Assembly (NCBI RefSeq): GCF_000025725.1 | Contig: NC_013943.1 | Coordinates: 1,674,001-1,738,000 of the forward strand | Origin: Denitrovibrio acetiphilus DSM 12809 | GTDB taxonomy: Bacteria; Chrysiogenota; Deferribacteres; Deferribacterales; Geovibrionaceae | Length of the DNA: 64,000 nt | Direction: 5' to 3' | Part shown: positions 8,536 through 17,085 of the stretch, piece after piece | How the letters are laid out: each line of letters begins with the position of its first letter | Numbering within the stretch: position 1 is the first letter of the stretch | Translations under genes and position numbers: made by a program | Notes under the pieces: model-generated | The model's database searches: none | Told to the model about the DNA's origin: nothing | What the model saw: only the letters and a program-made list of their open reading frames with translations

Positions 8536-9753
8536 TCAAAAACTGTATTTAATCTCAGTATAGATGTGATCGTTGTTCCTGAACTGACCGTAGGCACTGT
8601 CCTTTTCACCATAGAGAGCCATAGCTCCGAAATTAAATGTGACGGCATCACCATACTTATATTCGCAATAAGTCTCGAAAGTTCCGCTTTTATCGTTCAG
8701 GTAATGAAATCCACGAAAACCCGCCTTAATATCCCCGCGAAAGTATTTATCATAAGCCTCATAGGTCACGCCGTACGTCTCTTCTTCAGCGTTATCTATA
8801 AAGAACTGGATATTTAAGTACCCCTCGTCATCGAAATTTCTGTCAAACCCCATGACGCCAATAATGTAATCATGCGCATAAATGTCACTCTTTTTATAGG
8901 CAAGCTCGCCCCTCCATGTACTCTTTTCGAGCCCTTTCGCAAAATTAAAACCATATGCTGTCAACCTTTCGTACCCCGGAACGAGCATATTGTCCTTCTG
9001 TCTGAAAACGGCATCGTCAGCGTATCCGTTAAAATAAAGTATGGAAAAATCCCACCCATTTGCTGTGGTAATAAGCCTGAAAGCTGCCTCTGGGGAATCC
9101 GGCTCATCTTCATTCGTTATTTGAAATGAGCTTCGTAATTCTCTCAGATATGAATATTCCCAGGGACTTTCATCTTCCGGCAGTTCATTTACTGCAGCAG
9201 ACGGGATTATGACCACCTCTGCAATGAACCTGTCTGCCGTATAGACTGAGTTCAGCAGCAGGACAGGCAGCCGTGCATCAGATCTCGCACCCGCAACAGG
9301 GTTAAGGTGATCTTTCGGATTTATAAGATCCATGGGGTTTATGCCGTCCCCCGCCCCCCACCGAAGCATCTTCATCCCTGCATCAATGTTCCACCTCACG
9401 CCGCCGTAGCCAAGGTATGCTTCATACACATCAGCTTTCGCAGCAGTTCCATTCCACTCCTCTGGTGCATTGTCGTATGAGGCATATGCAGAACCATAAA
9501 ATTTGTATTTTCCTATTTCATGATTATATTCACCAAAAGCTTTCCCCCTGTTATTCAGGTATTCTCCTGAATCCCATGCATATTTAGCAGTGTATTCCAC
9601 ATATCCGCCGAATTTGTAATGTCTGTCATCAGAAGCTGAAAGTAACTCAGCACCCATGTCAAACCCTGCCAGCGGATCAATGCCAACAGGGTCTGCCCAT
9701 GCCTTCAGGAGAAAGGTGAAGAAGATAAGTATGGAGAGTGCTTTTCTGTGCAC
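8536..9753 (-). CDS. DUF1302-like outer-membrane beta-barrel protein
   Basis: 405 residues with a signal peptide (FTFLLKAWAD) and many alternating aromatic strands, ending YTEIKYSF, the C-terminal pattern of outer-membrane barrels. The segment RWGAGDGINPMDLINPKDHLNP (around residues 132-153) is characteristic of the DUF1302 family, whose members are often encoded next to RND exporters and LolA- or DUF1329-type periplasmic proteins. That is the case here: the start is 3 bases from the LolA-like stop codon. It is likely the outer-membrane part of a lipid or siderophore export/transport pathway. The substrate is unknown. Confidence 0.72.
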   Translation of the reverse strand: MHRKALSILIFFTFLLKAWADPVGIDPLAGFDMGAELLSASDDRHYKFGGYVEYTAKYAWDSGEYLNNRGKAFGEYNHEIGKYKFYGSAYASYDNAPEEWNGTAAKADVYEAYLGYGGVRWNIDAGMKMLRWGAGDGINPMDLINPKDHLNPVAGARSDARLPVLLLNSVYTADRFIAEVVIIPSAAVNELPEDESPWEYSYLRELRSSFQITNEDEPDSPEAAFRLITTANGWDFSILYFNGYADDAVFRQKDNMLVPGYERLTAYGFNFAKGLEKSTWRGELAYKKSDIYAHDYIIGVMGFDRNFDDEGYLNIQFFIDNAEEETYGVTYEAYDKYFRGDIKAGFRGFHYLNDKSGTFETYCEYKYGDAVTFNFGAMALYGEKDSAYGQFRNNDHIYTEIKYSF

Positions 9754-9755
9754 GA

Positions 9756-10517
9756 TTATCTCTTCAGGTTACTTTGTTCAAAAACAGTATCAGGTATCTC
9801 TTCGTTATATCTGATACCACTCCTTTCAAGATATGTCTGAGTCTCTTCTCTTGGTGTTTCCATCAAAACTTTTGTATAAGTAGTAATGCCGCTGATAGTT
9901 TCGAAGCCTCCGTATGTAGCTTCTTTCAGCAGTCTGCCTCCTTTGTCATAGTATTCTGTTTTCAACTGCTGGAATATCTCTGGGTGCACCCACACAACTC
10001 TTCTGCTGTAGCTGGTATCATTTTTCTTAACAGGCTCGCTTTCCACAACATAACAGCTGACTCCGGCAAAATCTTTTCGTCCCAACAGCTTATGCACGTC
10101 ATCATCAACTTCACGCTTCTGTATATCTTCATTAGCAAAGTCAGAACGCATAAAAGCACCTTTTTTACCTCCGCCAGATATCCTGCGAACGAGACTTTCC
10201 GCAGGGAGATACATCCACATGTCATCTTCTCGCTCTATATCTTCGTAACTCCATGTAAGGTACATTGTGTTCCGTACATCCGCCGGCTGTTCAAATTTAA
10301 TAAGTGTTTTTTCATCTGCGCCATATTTTTTCCTGTGATTGATCATCTTGCGTATAAGCTGCTGCTTCCCTCTTTTTATAACCATGGCAATGTCCATTAC
10401 AGATGTTTCTGAAGCATCGTTATCATCAACCTTCAGCATTATATCCCGCCCTGTAATATCCTCTGCCATCAGCGGAAGAGCGGACATCACCAAAAGTATT
10501 ATTAAAAGTTTTTTCAT
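9756..10517 (-). CDS. LolA-like outer-membrane lipoprotein-sorting protein
   Basis: 253 residues with a signal peptide (LLVMSALPLMAED). The body (RKMINHRKKYGADEKTLIKF, then DDMWMYLPAESLVRRISGG) matches the LolA/LolB-fold proteins annotated as outer membrane lipoprotein-sorting proteins that accompany MMPL/RND exporters. The unclosed barrel fold carries a hydrophobic ligand across the periplasm. It sits 4 bases after the RND gene and just before the barrel gene, giving inner-membrane pump, periplasmic carrier and outer-membrane barrel in one operon. It is not the housekeeping LolA. Confidence 0.8.
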   Translation of the reverse strand: MKKLLIILLVMSALPLMAEDITGRDIMLKVDDNDASETSVMDIAMVIKRGKQQLIRKMINHRKKYGADEKTLIKFEQPADVRNTMYLTWSYEDIEREDDMWMYLPAESLVRRISGGGKKGAFMRSDFANEDIQKREVDDDVHKLLGRKDFAGVSCYVVESEPVKKNDTSYSRRVVWVHPEIFQQLKTEYYDKGGRLLKEATYGGFETISGITTYTKVLMETPREETQTYLERSGIRYNEEIPDTVFEQSNLKR

Positions 10518-10521
10518 TCGT

Positions 10522-12858
10522 TTATCTCCTCTTTTTACCCATAGGTTTCAGTATCATTATAAGAGCTGGTGCAAGGAAGAAATCGGCTATCAATGCCCAA
10601 CTGAACGCCCAGCCCATCATAAAGCCATTCTTCACATATCCTGTCAGCTGAGAAAGCATGAAAGGAGCGAATCCTAAAGCAAGCACCATCGTTGAAAACA
10701 CTATCGGTCTGCCTACTGTCATATATGTCTTTTTCAGGGCATCTTCATAGCCGCTACCCATATCAAATTCACGTTTAAAACGGGTAAAAAAATGTATGGT
10801 ATCATCAACCGCAACACCTATTATCACAGGAGCAAAGCTCATGAGTATTACATCAACATAAGCACCTGCAAGCCCCAACAGACCAAGGGATATCATTACC
10901 GGAAACACATTAGGTACAAGGCTGATAATCCCAAGCAGAGGTGAACGCATCAGCAGAAGCATTATGATGCCCACTGCTATCATCGCAGCGATAAAACTGT
11001 TCCTTTGCCCCTCACCCAGAATATCGTTCAGACGAATGTACCTGTACATACTCCCGGAGGTCAGTACACTTACTTCATCTCCGAAAATCTCTTCCGCTCT
11101 CATTTCTGCATATTCTTTTATCTTTTTAAGCTCGTAGGTTGAAAGGGATTTTGTTTTGACAGTGACTCTTGCTTTATCTGATAAAAACGTGACCATTTTA
11201 TCCATCTCATCTCCACCTGATGTTTCATACATAAACAGGTACTGAGATACTGCGGAATCTGCACCTGGGATCTCATAATAGTCCATATTGTTATTGTGAA
11301 GAGCCTTGCGCATTTTCTTGATCACACTGGTAATACTGGAGACTTTTGTAACGTCCCCGTATGACTCAACATCCATATGAAATCTGTCCAGCTTCTTCAT
11401 AAAATCGGATGTTTTTATACCGTTATCACGACCGGTATCCAGCATAAACTCTAGTGAGAGAACACCGCCCATGTTAGCATCTATATAGTCCAGGCTGTCA
11501 CGAAACGGATTGCCCTGCTTGATAAGCTTCATTGTGTTTGATTCGACTTTAACAAGAGTCAGACCATACACAGACATACCTACCAGAAAAACAAACACAA
11601 CAACAATCTTCCATGGATGCCCCGTTGTTATTTTGAATATGCGGTAAAGTATTTTGTCAAAGATATCGTTCCGGTGCTCCGTTCCCCCTCCTGTGACGAT
11701 GCCTTCTCTGCCGAATGAAAATATCGAAGGAACCAGCATAACAGTTGCCACCATTGCAAAAAAGACACCAAGGGCAACATAAAGCCCCATCTCTCTGAAA
11801 GGCTGAACATGGGTTGTCAGAAATGACAGGAAACCAACCATTGTCGTAATTGTCGTGAGCAGTATTGCCCTTCCTGTTATGCCTAAACCTCTCTTCAGGC
11901 TTTCACGTCTGCCAAACCCGCTATCTGTGTAATCATGAAATGCAGAGATATAGTGCATAGAGTCAGCTATGCCGACGCATATCAGTATTGTGGGCAATGC
12001 CATTGTCAGAAAATTCACCTTGAACCCCATCAGGGGTATCGCACCCATTGTCCAGAACACCGGCAGGACAACAACGACCAGAGGGAGGATAACACCTCTG
12101 AACCCTCTGCCGACCCATGCCAATAAAGCAAACATTACTATCACGGTCATCATAAAAAACTTTTTGCCGTCCTGAGCAACAAGCTTGTCGTACTTATAAG
12201 ACATAGCCGGACCGCCAGCCGCCAAAATATCAAGATCAGCATATCTGTCCGACTCCAACAGCTGATAAAGGGGCTCTGCCACTGAATATCTTGGGTTTCT
12301 GTCTTCACTGTCCAGCCCATAGTGGTAAAGCTCTATATGCATCGCAAGAAGGTTTTTACCCCTGTTCAGAAAAGCATTAACGTAGGACGGCTCGGTAAGA
12401 GCCATGTCGAGAAACGCGTTAATCCTATCCTGAGAATCTGGGATTGGATCCATGAAACCACCGACATCCAGACCTTCTGAAGTTGATTCTATCCATTCAA
12501 CATTCCCAAGCCATGTTACCTTTTTAACATAAGGGACTTCAGTCTCGATTTCATACATCAAATCCTGATATTTCCTAAGCATCTCAGGGGTAAATCTGCC
12601 GTTAGCATCAGCCTTAAGGAAAAGACTGAGGAACTCATCGTTACCAAATGCCTCCTCGAACTGCTCCATAATGACAACGGATTCATCACCTTCTACAAAC
12701 CAGATATCTGAGGAATTATCAAAAGTCAGATTTTTCATACCAGACACGAATAATAGGGTTATAAATACAACTGCTGCCAGTACAAACCAGCGAAATCTTA
12801 CAACCAGTCCCGCAAGACCGCTGAACCACTCAGAAATTTTTATATAGTTCAGTTTCAT
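10522..12858 (-). CDS. RND/MMPL-family exporter
   Basis: 778 residues with the duplicated RND plan: a membrane helix at residues 20-42, a periplasmic domain, a five-helix bundle, and then the same again in the second half (helix near 415-435, periplasmic loop, C-terminal bundle). Visible family motifs include GIADSMHYISAFHD in the first bundle and GVAVDDTIHFFTRFKRE in the second, which is the sterol-sensing/MMPL pattern with proton-relay aspartates. With the LolA-like and DUF1302-like genes it forms a three-gene operon. A Fur-like site and a repeat operator upstream, and the adjacent AraC regulator, tie it to iron. Export of a siderophore or of an outer-membrane lipid are both possible. Confidence 0.82.
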   Translation of the reverse strand: MKLNYIKISEWFSGLAGLVVRFRWFVLAAVVFITLLFVSGMKNLTFDNSSDIWFVEGDESVVIMEQFEEAFGNDEFLSLFLKADANGRFTPEMLRKYQDLMYEIETEVPYVKKVTWLGNVEWIESTSEGLDVGGFMDPIPDSQDRINAFLDMALTEPSYVNAFLNRGKNLLAMHIELYHYGLDSEDRNPRYSVAEPLYQLLESDRYADLDILAAGGPAMSYKYDKLVAQDGKKFFMMTVIVMFALLAWVGRGFRGVILPLVVVVLPVFWTMGAIPLMGFKVNFLTMALPTILICVGIADSMHYISAFHDYTDSGFGRRESLKRGLGITGRAILLTTITTMVGFLSFLTTHVQPFREMGLYVALGVFFAMVATVMLVPSIFSFGREGIVTGGGTEHRNDIFDKILYRIFKITTGHPWKIVVVFVFLVGMSVYGLTLVKVESNTMKLIKQGNPFRDSLDYIDANMGGVLSLEFMLDTGRDNGIKTSDFMKKLDRFHMDVESYGDVTKVSSITSVIKKMRKALHNNNMDYYEIPGADSAVSQYLFMYETSGGDEMDKMVTFLSDKARVTVKTKSLSTYELKKIKEYAEMRAEEIFGDEVSVLTSGSMYRYIRLNDILGEGQRNSFIAAMIAVGIIMLLLMRSPLLGIISLVPNVFPVMISLGLLGLAGAYVDVILMSFAPVIIGVAVDDTIHFFTRFKREFDMGSGYEDALKKTYMTVGRPIVFSTMVLALGFAPFMLSQLTGYVKNGFMMGWAFSWALIADFFLAPALIMILKPMGKKRR

Positions 12859-12914
12859 AGAGAAACTCCTTATTCATTGCTGTTTAACTATTTAGAACTT
12901 TTAATGAAAGGTTT

Positions 12915-12942
12915 CTGCCCGATAATGGATAATAAATACCCG
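12915..12942. promoter_or_regulatory. Direct-repeat operator, copy 2 (probable AraC-family site)
   Basis: The minus strand has CGGGTAT and CGGGCAG with a 21-bp period and the spacer TTATTATCCATTAT, closely matching the element at 8501-8528. It lies 57 bases upstream of the RND start codon, a position similar to copy 1 before its operon. Confidence 0.68.
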
Positions 12943-13009
12943 TTTTTTGTAATCAGTGACGTTATCTATTCTATTTTTGCTTGCCAAACCCTCTGTCAGT
13001 CAATATAAT

Positions 13010-13028
13010 GATACTGAAAATCATTATC
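13010..13028. promoter_or_regulatory. Fur-box-like operator between the RND operon and the AraC gene
   Basis: GATACTGAAAATCATTATC matches the 19-bp Fur consensus at 17 of 19 positions. It is 97 bases before the AraC-type start and 152 bases before the divergent RND start, so it may serve either or both. Confidence 0.75.
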
Positions 13029-13124
13029 GAACAATCAGACTATTTATCTGACGCTTTGTAATTAAGTGCCTTTGAGCGTCGCAAAGCAAAGCCAAAACTG
13101 TACTTTCAAAAACGGAGATGAGTC

Positions 13125-14165
13125 ATGAGCAAACCAAAAGCTCCAATCAGAATGTCTATGGATAAAGACTTTGCAACATATAAAATTAAGAATAGCGACG
13201 GATCTTATACCGAGACAACCATAGGATGCCCGAAACAGGAAATGGATGTTATGAGCCGCTACACAGAAAGCATTGAAATACAAACAGGGCTTGTCCTAAA
13301 CATAATTGATATCCCCGCCGATGTCGAACTCAGCACCGAATTTGAATATCTGGAGAGCCCCTTATATATTGGATGTTCATTACAGTGTGATTATGAAATG
13401 GATTTTTTCAAAGATGGAGAACTCCTGCGGAAGGAATACACCAAGGGAGCAAAATTCTTCATCTCCAAAACATCCAACATCAGCGGACATGTTATAAAAA
13501 AGTCAACAACAAATGTTCAGGGGCTCAGCCTGTCATTTGACAACCGTTTAGCAAAATTGCTTTTCGGCAGCAGCCTGCTCTACCTTAAGGATAAATATAG
13601 ACCTTACTTCGAACAGAACTCTGATTTCCTTCTGGATATAACAGAAGTGTCACCTCTTTTGAAAGCTGTGGCAAAATCTATTATATTTTGCCAGTATTCC
13701 GAGCCCCGCAGAAGCTTATTTATTAAAGCAAAGGCTTACGAGATTTTAAACTATGCGTTCTCTGAGCACCTTATGGCAAACATCTCATCAAACAAATCTG
13801 TCTTACAGCCGAATGAAATAAAAAAAATGATGGATATCCGGCAGTATATCTCCAGCCACATAGAAACTCCGCCAAGTCTGCATGAATTATCACGCTTTTC
13901 CGGAATCAACGACTTTAAGCTCAAAGCTGGTTTTAAAGAGATGTTCGGCACAACAATATATGGCTATATACAGTCTGAAAAAATGTCAAAAGCAAAACAG
14001 ATGCTTGAAACAGGTAATTACAGTGTCAGCGAGGTTGCATGGGACATAGGCTATACAAACGTAAGTCATTTTATCACTGCATTTAAAAAGAATTACAAAG
14101 TAACACCGGGACAACTGCTCTCGCATATCAAAAGCAATATCACACAATTTAAAACGATACAGTAA
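13125..14165 (+). CDS. AraC-family regulator, PchR/YbtA-like
   Basis: 346 residues. The C-terminal 100 residues form a double helix-turn-helix AraC domain: SLHELSRFSGINDFKLKAGF for the first and NYSVSEVAWDIGYTNVSHFI then FKKNYKVTPGQLL for the second. The N-terminal part has no cupin motif I can recognise and resembles the ligand domain of siderophore-sensing regulators such as PchR. GGAG lies 8 bases before the ATG. It is divergent from the RND operon and has a Fur-like site upstream. I infer that it senses a ferric siderophore and activates both minus-strand operons through the CGGGTAT repeats. Confidence 0.85.
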   Translation: MSKPKAPIRMSMDKDFATYKIKNSDGSYTETTIGCPKQEMDVMSRYTESIEIQTGLVLNIIDIPADVELSTEFEYLESPLYIGCSLQCDYEMDFFKDGELLRKEYTKGAKFFISKTSNISGHVIKKSTTNVQGLSLSFDNRLAKLLFGSSLLYLKDKYRPYFEQNSDFLLDITEVSPLLKAVAKSIIFCQYSEPRRSLFIKAKAYEILNYAFSEHLMANISSNKSVLQPNEIKKMMDIRQYISSHIETPPSLHELSRFSGINDFKLKAGFKEMFGTTIYGYIQSEKMSKAKQMLETGNYSVSEVAWDIGYTNVSHFITAFKKNYKVTPGQLLSHIKSNITQFKTIQ

Positions 14166-14345
14166 ACTTAACCTGTACTCTGCGACTCTAAAATAAGGCT
14201 TTTCATGTTATTCTTATATTTTAGGATCCCCTCTGGAATAGTAGCCTCTTTTACGTTATAAAAAAGTAACTGCTGAAAAGGCTTAAGGGGGCTTAATTGC
14301 CATATCAATACCATTTAGACTTTTCAGAAATGAATAAGGTGACAT

Positions 14346-15575
14346 ATGCAAACAAAAGAGCGCAAAAAACTCTGTATCGCAATGATGGGCTTACCCGCCA
14401 GAGGCAAATCCACCCACGCCAAGAAAATCCTTGAGAATCTCTCTAAAGAAAACCTTAATGTCAGAATTTTCAACAACGGTGACTTGCGGCGTAAGTATAT
14501 AAAGGAAAATACAGCTTCTTTTGAGTTCTATAATCCGGATAACCATAAGGCAGTTAAGATCAGAGAAAATATTGCTTTAGTAAATATCCGTGACGCCAGA
14601 GATTTTCTTAACGGCATAGGGCATATAGCTATTATTGACGCTGCTAATGTCACGAGCAACAGAAGGCAGACTATCATTGAGGAAATGTCCGACTACAACA
14701 TTCTTTTTATTGAGTGTGTTAACGAACAGGAAGACTTTCTGAAAATCTGCATCGACACCAAAACAGAACTTCTGGAATTCAGCCATTTACCCAAAGAAGA
14801 AGCTACACAAAACTTTCTGAAACGTATCGAATATTATAAGTCCAGATATGATAATCTCACCGATGAGCCCAATTATATTGTAATCGATTCACTTAACAAC
14901 AAAATTATCAGAGAAAAAGATGCGGGCATCCCCTATTATCACCTTATCAGAGACATTCTGGTTTCAGGCTGGATCCATAATCTTTATCTGGTTCGTCACG
15001 GGCAAACTTATTTCAACCTTGATAACCGCATCGGTGGTGATTCAGAGCTCACTGAACGTGGGATAAGACAAGGTGCGGATCTTGCAAAACATTTCAGAAA
15101 CACTGATATCCACTATATTTTTACCAGCACTAAAAAGCGGACAATGGCGATTGCCTATGAGATAAAAAAGGAAATTCCGGATGTTGAAATCGTCCCGTTT
15201 GAAGAGTTTGACGAAATTAATACAGGTGATTGTGACTCCATAACTTATGACGAACTCAGATTGAATTTTCCTGAACTGTATGAAGCCAGATCAAAAGATA
15301 AATATAACTTCACCTACCCTAATGGTGAAAGTTACAGAACAATGAGGGAGAGGGTTCAGTTTGGGCTTAAAAAAGCACTGTTTCTCAGTGGCGGTGCAGA
15401 GAATATTGTAATTATAGGTCATCGCGGCGTTAACCGGATTATCCTATCTCTGTTCGAGTTCAGAGATGTGGAGGATGTTCCATATATCTATATCCCGCAG
15501 GATAAATATTTCCAGATCACAGCAACACAATATAAAAAGCTGATCGAAATGAAGAAATTTACTGAATTCGATTAA
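14346..15575 (+). CDS. Bifunctional 6-phosphofructo-2-kinase / fructose-2,6-bisphosphatase-like protein
   Basis: 409 residues with two domains. Residues 1-210 are a P-loop kinase of the PFK-2 type, with Walker A GLPARGKST at 15-23 and NGDLRRKYI following as in eukaryotic enzymes. Residues 213-409 are a histidine phosphatase with LVRHGQT (catalytic His218), the acidic residues of EFDEINTGDCD, and a second histidine in IIGHRG (His359). This is the architecture of the enzyme that makes and degrades fructose 2,6-bisphosphate in eukaryotes. Bacterial homologues exist but their physiology is little studied. AAGGTG precedes the start. The gene stands alone between the AraC gene and the tRNA-Pro insertion. 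Confidence 0.85.
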   Translation: MQTKERKKLCIAMMGLPARGKSTHAKKILENLSKENLNVRIFNNGDLRRKYIKENTASFEFYNPDNHKAVKIRENIALVNIRDARDFLNGIGHIAIIDAANVTSNRRQTIIEEMSDYNILFIECVNEQEDFLKICIDTKTELLEFSHLPKEEATQNFLKRIEYYKSRYDNLTDEPNYIVIDSLNNKIIREKDAGIPYYHLIRDILVSGWIHNLYLVRHGQTYFNLDNRIGGDSELTERGIRQGADLAKHFRNTDIHYIFTSTKKRTMAIAYEIKKEIPDVEIVPFEEFDEINTGDCDSITYDELRLNFPELYEARSKDKYNFTYPNGESYRTMRERVQFGLKKALFLSGGAENIVIIGHRGVNRIILSLFEFRDVEDVPYIYIPQDKYFQITATQYKKLIEMKKFTEFD

Positions 15576-15589
15576 TACTTCTGTAAATT

Positions 15590-15655
15590 GCCATGTGCCC
15601 TAACGAAAAAAGGGCATCAATCGATGAAGATTAATGCCCATTCTGTATCGGGATG
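15590..15655. repeat. 66-bp direct repeat, left copy (displaced tRNA-Pro 3' end and terminator)
   Basis: This segment repeats 18815-18881 with one substitution and one missing A. It contains the last nucleotides of tRNA-Pro on the minus strand (CATCCCGA) and the tRNA terminator hairpin, but no tRNA body. It begins 14 bases after the kinase/phosphatase stop. The arrangement is that of an attachment-site duplication made when an element integrated at the tRNA 3' end. On the plus strand the hairpin has no T-run, so it is unlikely to end the upstream gene. Confidence 0.85.
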
Positions 15656-15688
15656 CCCCATACCTTGCAAGGCATAAGCAGTATGCAT

Positions 15689-16976
15689 GAGCCTGTCATA
15701 TTAACTGTGTAAAGTCGTAATTCTGTCTTCATAGTTGATATATAGCTGTGAGTATATTACACCCCAATCCCTGATTGGCATAGTCCATTTCTTTTCGATA
15801 CCTAAAATAGCTAAATATAAGAGCTTTACAAGGGAGTCTTCCGTCGGGAAGGCTCCCTTTCCTTTAGTCGATTTCCTGATGGCAGAATGGAAGCTCTCAA
15901 CCGGATTCGTGGTATAAATCAGTTTCCTGAGCTCCTTGGAATATTTGAAATACGTAGAAAGCTCAGTCCAGTTGTTCCGCCATGATTTCGAGATGTTAGG
16001 ATATTTGCTGTCCCACTTCTCAGCAAAGGCATCCAGCTCAGCTCTGGCTTGTTCCTCGGTCGCTGCGGCATAGATTTTCTTGAGGTCAGCAGCCACAGTC
16101 TTACGCTCCTTCCAGGGCACAAAGCGGAGAGAGTTGCGTATCTGATGGACTACGCATTTCTGAATCTCAGACTGTGGAAAAGCGGCTGTTATAGCTTCTG
16201 AGATGCCCTTGAGGTTGTCTACGGCAAAGATAAGAATATCCTGTACTCCACGGTTCTTTAGCTCGTTCATAACTGTCAGCCAGTATTTAGCGGATTCTGT
16301 CTCGGCAAGATATAGCCCCAGACAGGATTTATGACCTTCCATGCTGATGCCGATCACAAAGTAGATAGTGACGTTGCGAACAGCTCCGTCCACACGCATC
16401 TTTAAAACCATGCCGTCCATAAAGACGATGGCGTATATCTCTTCCAAGGCTCTGTTCTGCCATTCTTTAGCCTGTGGGAGAATCTTGTCTGTAATAACGC
16501 TGACTGTCTCCGGCGATAGCTCATGACCGTAGATATCAAAGATGTGCTCTTTGATGTCACGGTTACTCATACCCTTGGCATACATGGAAATTACTTTAGC
16601 TTCAATGCCTGATATATCTGTCTGGCGTTTCTTGACTATTTCAGGCGAAAAGGTTGATAGGCGATCACGGGGTACTTCGAGTTCCATTTCGCCCATTTGT
16701 GATTGTACTTTCTTGGAAGAACGACCGTTACGGCTGTTGCCGTCACTTACGTTCGGTTCATGTTTCTTATAGCCTAAATGGGCTTCAAGCTCACCTTCGT
16801 AGAGCGTTTCTATGACTTCTTTCATCATGTCACGCATAAACACCTGAAGGTCTTCTGTGGTTTTTACATCGCTTTCAGCAAGCAGTTCTTTCAGTTTGTC
16901 CTTGTCTAATTTCATCATAAACCTCGCATGTTAGTTTAACACATACGACGTTTACACACTTTTATTTACACGCTCG
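15689..16976. mobile_element. IS256-family insertion sequence, complete
   Basis: The ends form imperfect inverted repeats that begin GAGCCTGT on the left and GAGCGTGT (reverse complement) on the right. Both are followed about 9 bases later by TGTGTAAA and GTCGTA. The element is about 1.29 kb and holds one transposase gene. The flanks share GTATGC (15681-15686 and 16977-16982) within otherwise imperfect 8-bp flanks, consistent with a decayed target duplication. Exact tips are uncertain by two or three bases. Confidence 0.78.
15701..16918 (-). CDS. IS256-family (mutator-type) transposase
   Basis: 405 residues, the usual size for IS256 transposases, and uninterrupted. Family segments are clear: LEAHLGYKKHEPNVSDGNSRNG near the N-terminus, FSPEIVKKRQTDISGIEAKV, the first catalytic aspartate region VFMDGMVLKMR, VDNLKGISEAITAAFPQSEI, and IYTTNPVESFHSAIRKSTKG near the C-terminus. 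It moves the element by a DDE mechanism. A second ATG three bases downstream is also possible; GAGGTTT precedes both. The last codons lie inside the left inverted repeat. Confidence 0.95.
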   Translation of the reverse strand: MMKLDKDKLKELLAESDVKTTEDLQVFMRDMMKEVIETLYEGELEAHLGYKKHEPNVSDGNSRNGRSSKKVQSQMGEMELEVPRDRLSTFSPEIVKKRQTDISGIEAKVISMYAKGMSNRDIKEHIFDIYGHELSPETVSVITDKILPQAKEWQNRALEEIYAIVFMDGMVLKMRVDGAVRNVTIYFVIGISMEGHKSCLGLYLAETESAKYWLTVMNELKNRGVQDILIFAVDNLKGISEAITAAFPQSEIQKCVVHQIRNSLRFVPWKERKTVAADLKKIYAAATEEQARAELDAFAEKWDSKYPNISKSWRNNWTELSTYFKYSKELRKLIYTTNPVESFHSAIRKSTKGKGAFPTEDSLVKLLYLAILGIEKKWTMPIRDWGVIYSQLYINYEDRITTLHS

Positions 16977-17085
16977 TATGCCATGAAGTCAGACTTTATG
17001 TTCCTGACATATCTGAATGAACCGTTTTGCCAGATTCAAAATATTTTAAAAACAATTGAATTGCACAAATTGAGGTATTAAACAT

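Noticed and set aside
15607-15634. Terminator function of the left repeat hairpin for the kinase/phosphatase gene
   Set aside because: The T-run is on the minus-strand side only, so on the plus strand the hairpin is followed by ATTCTGT and would end transcription poorly.
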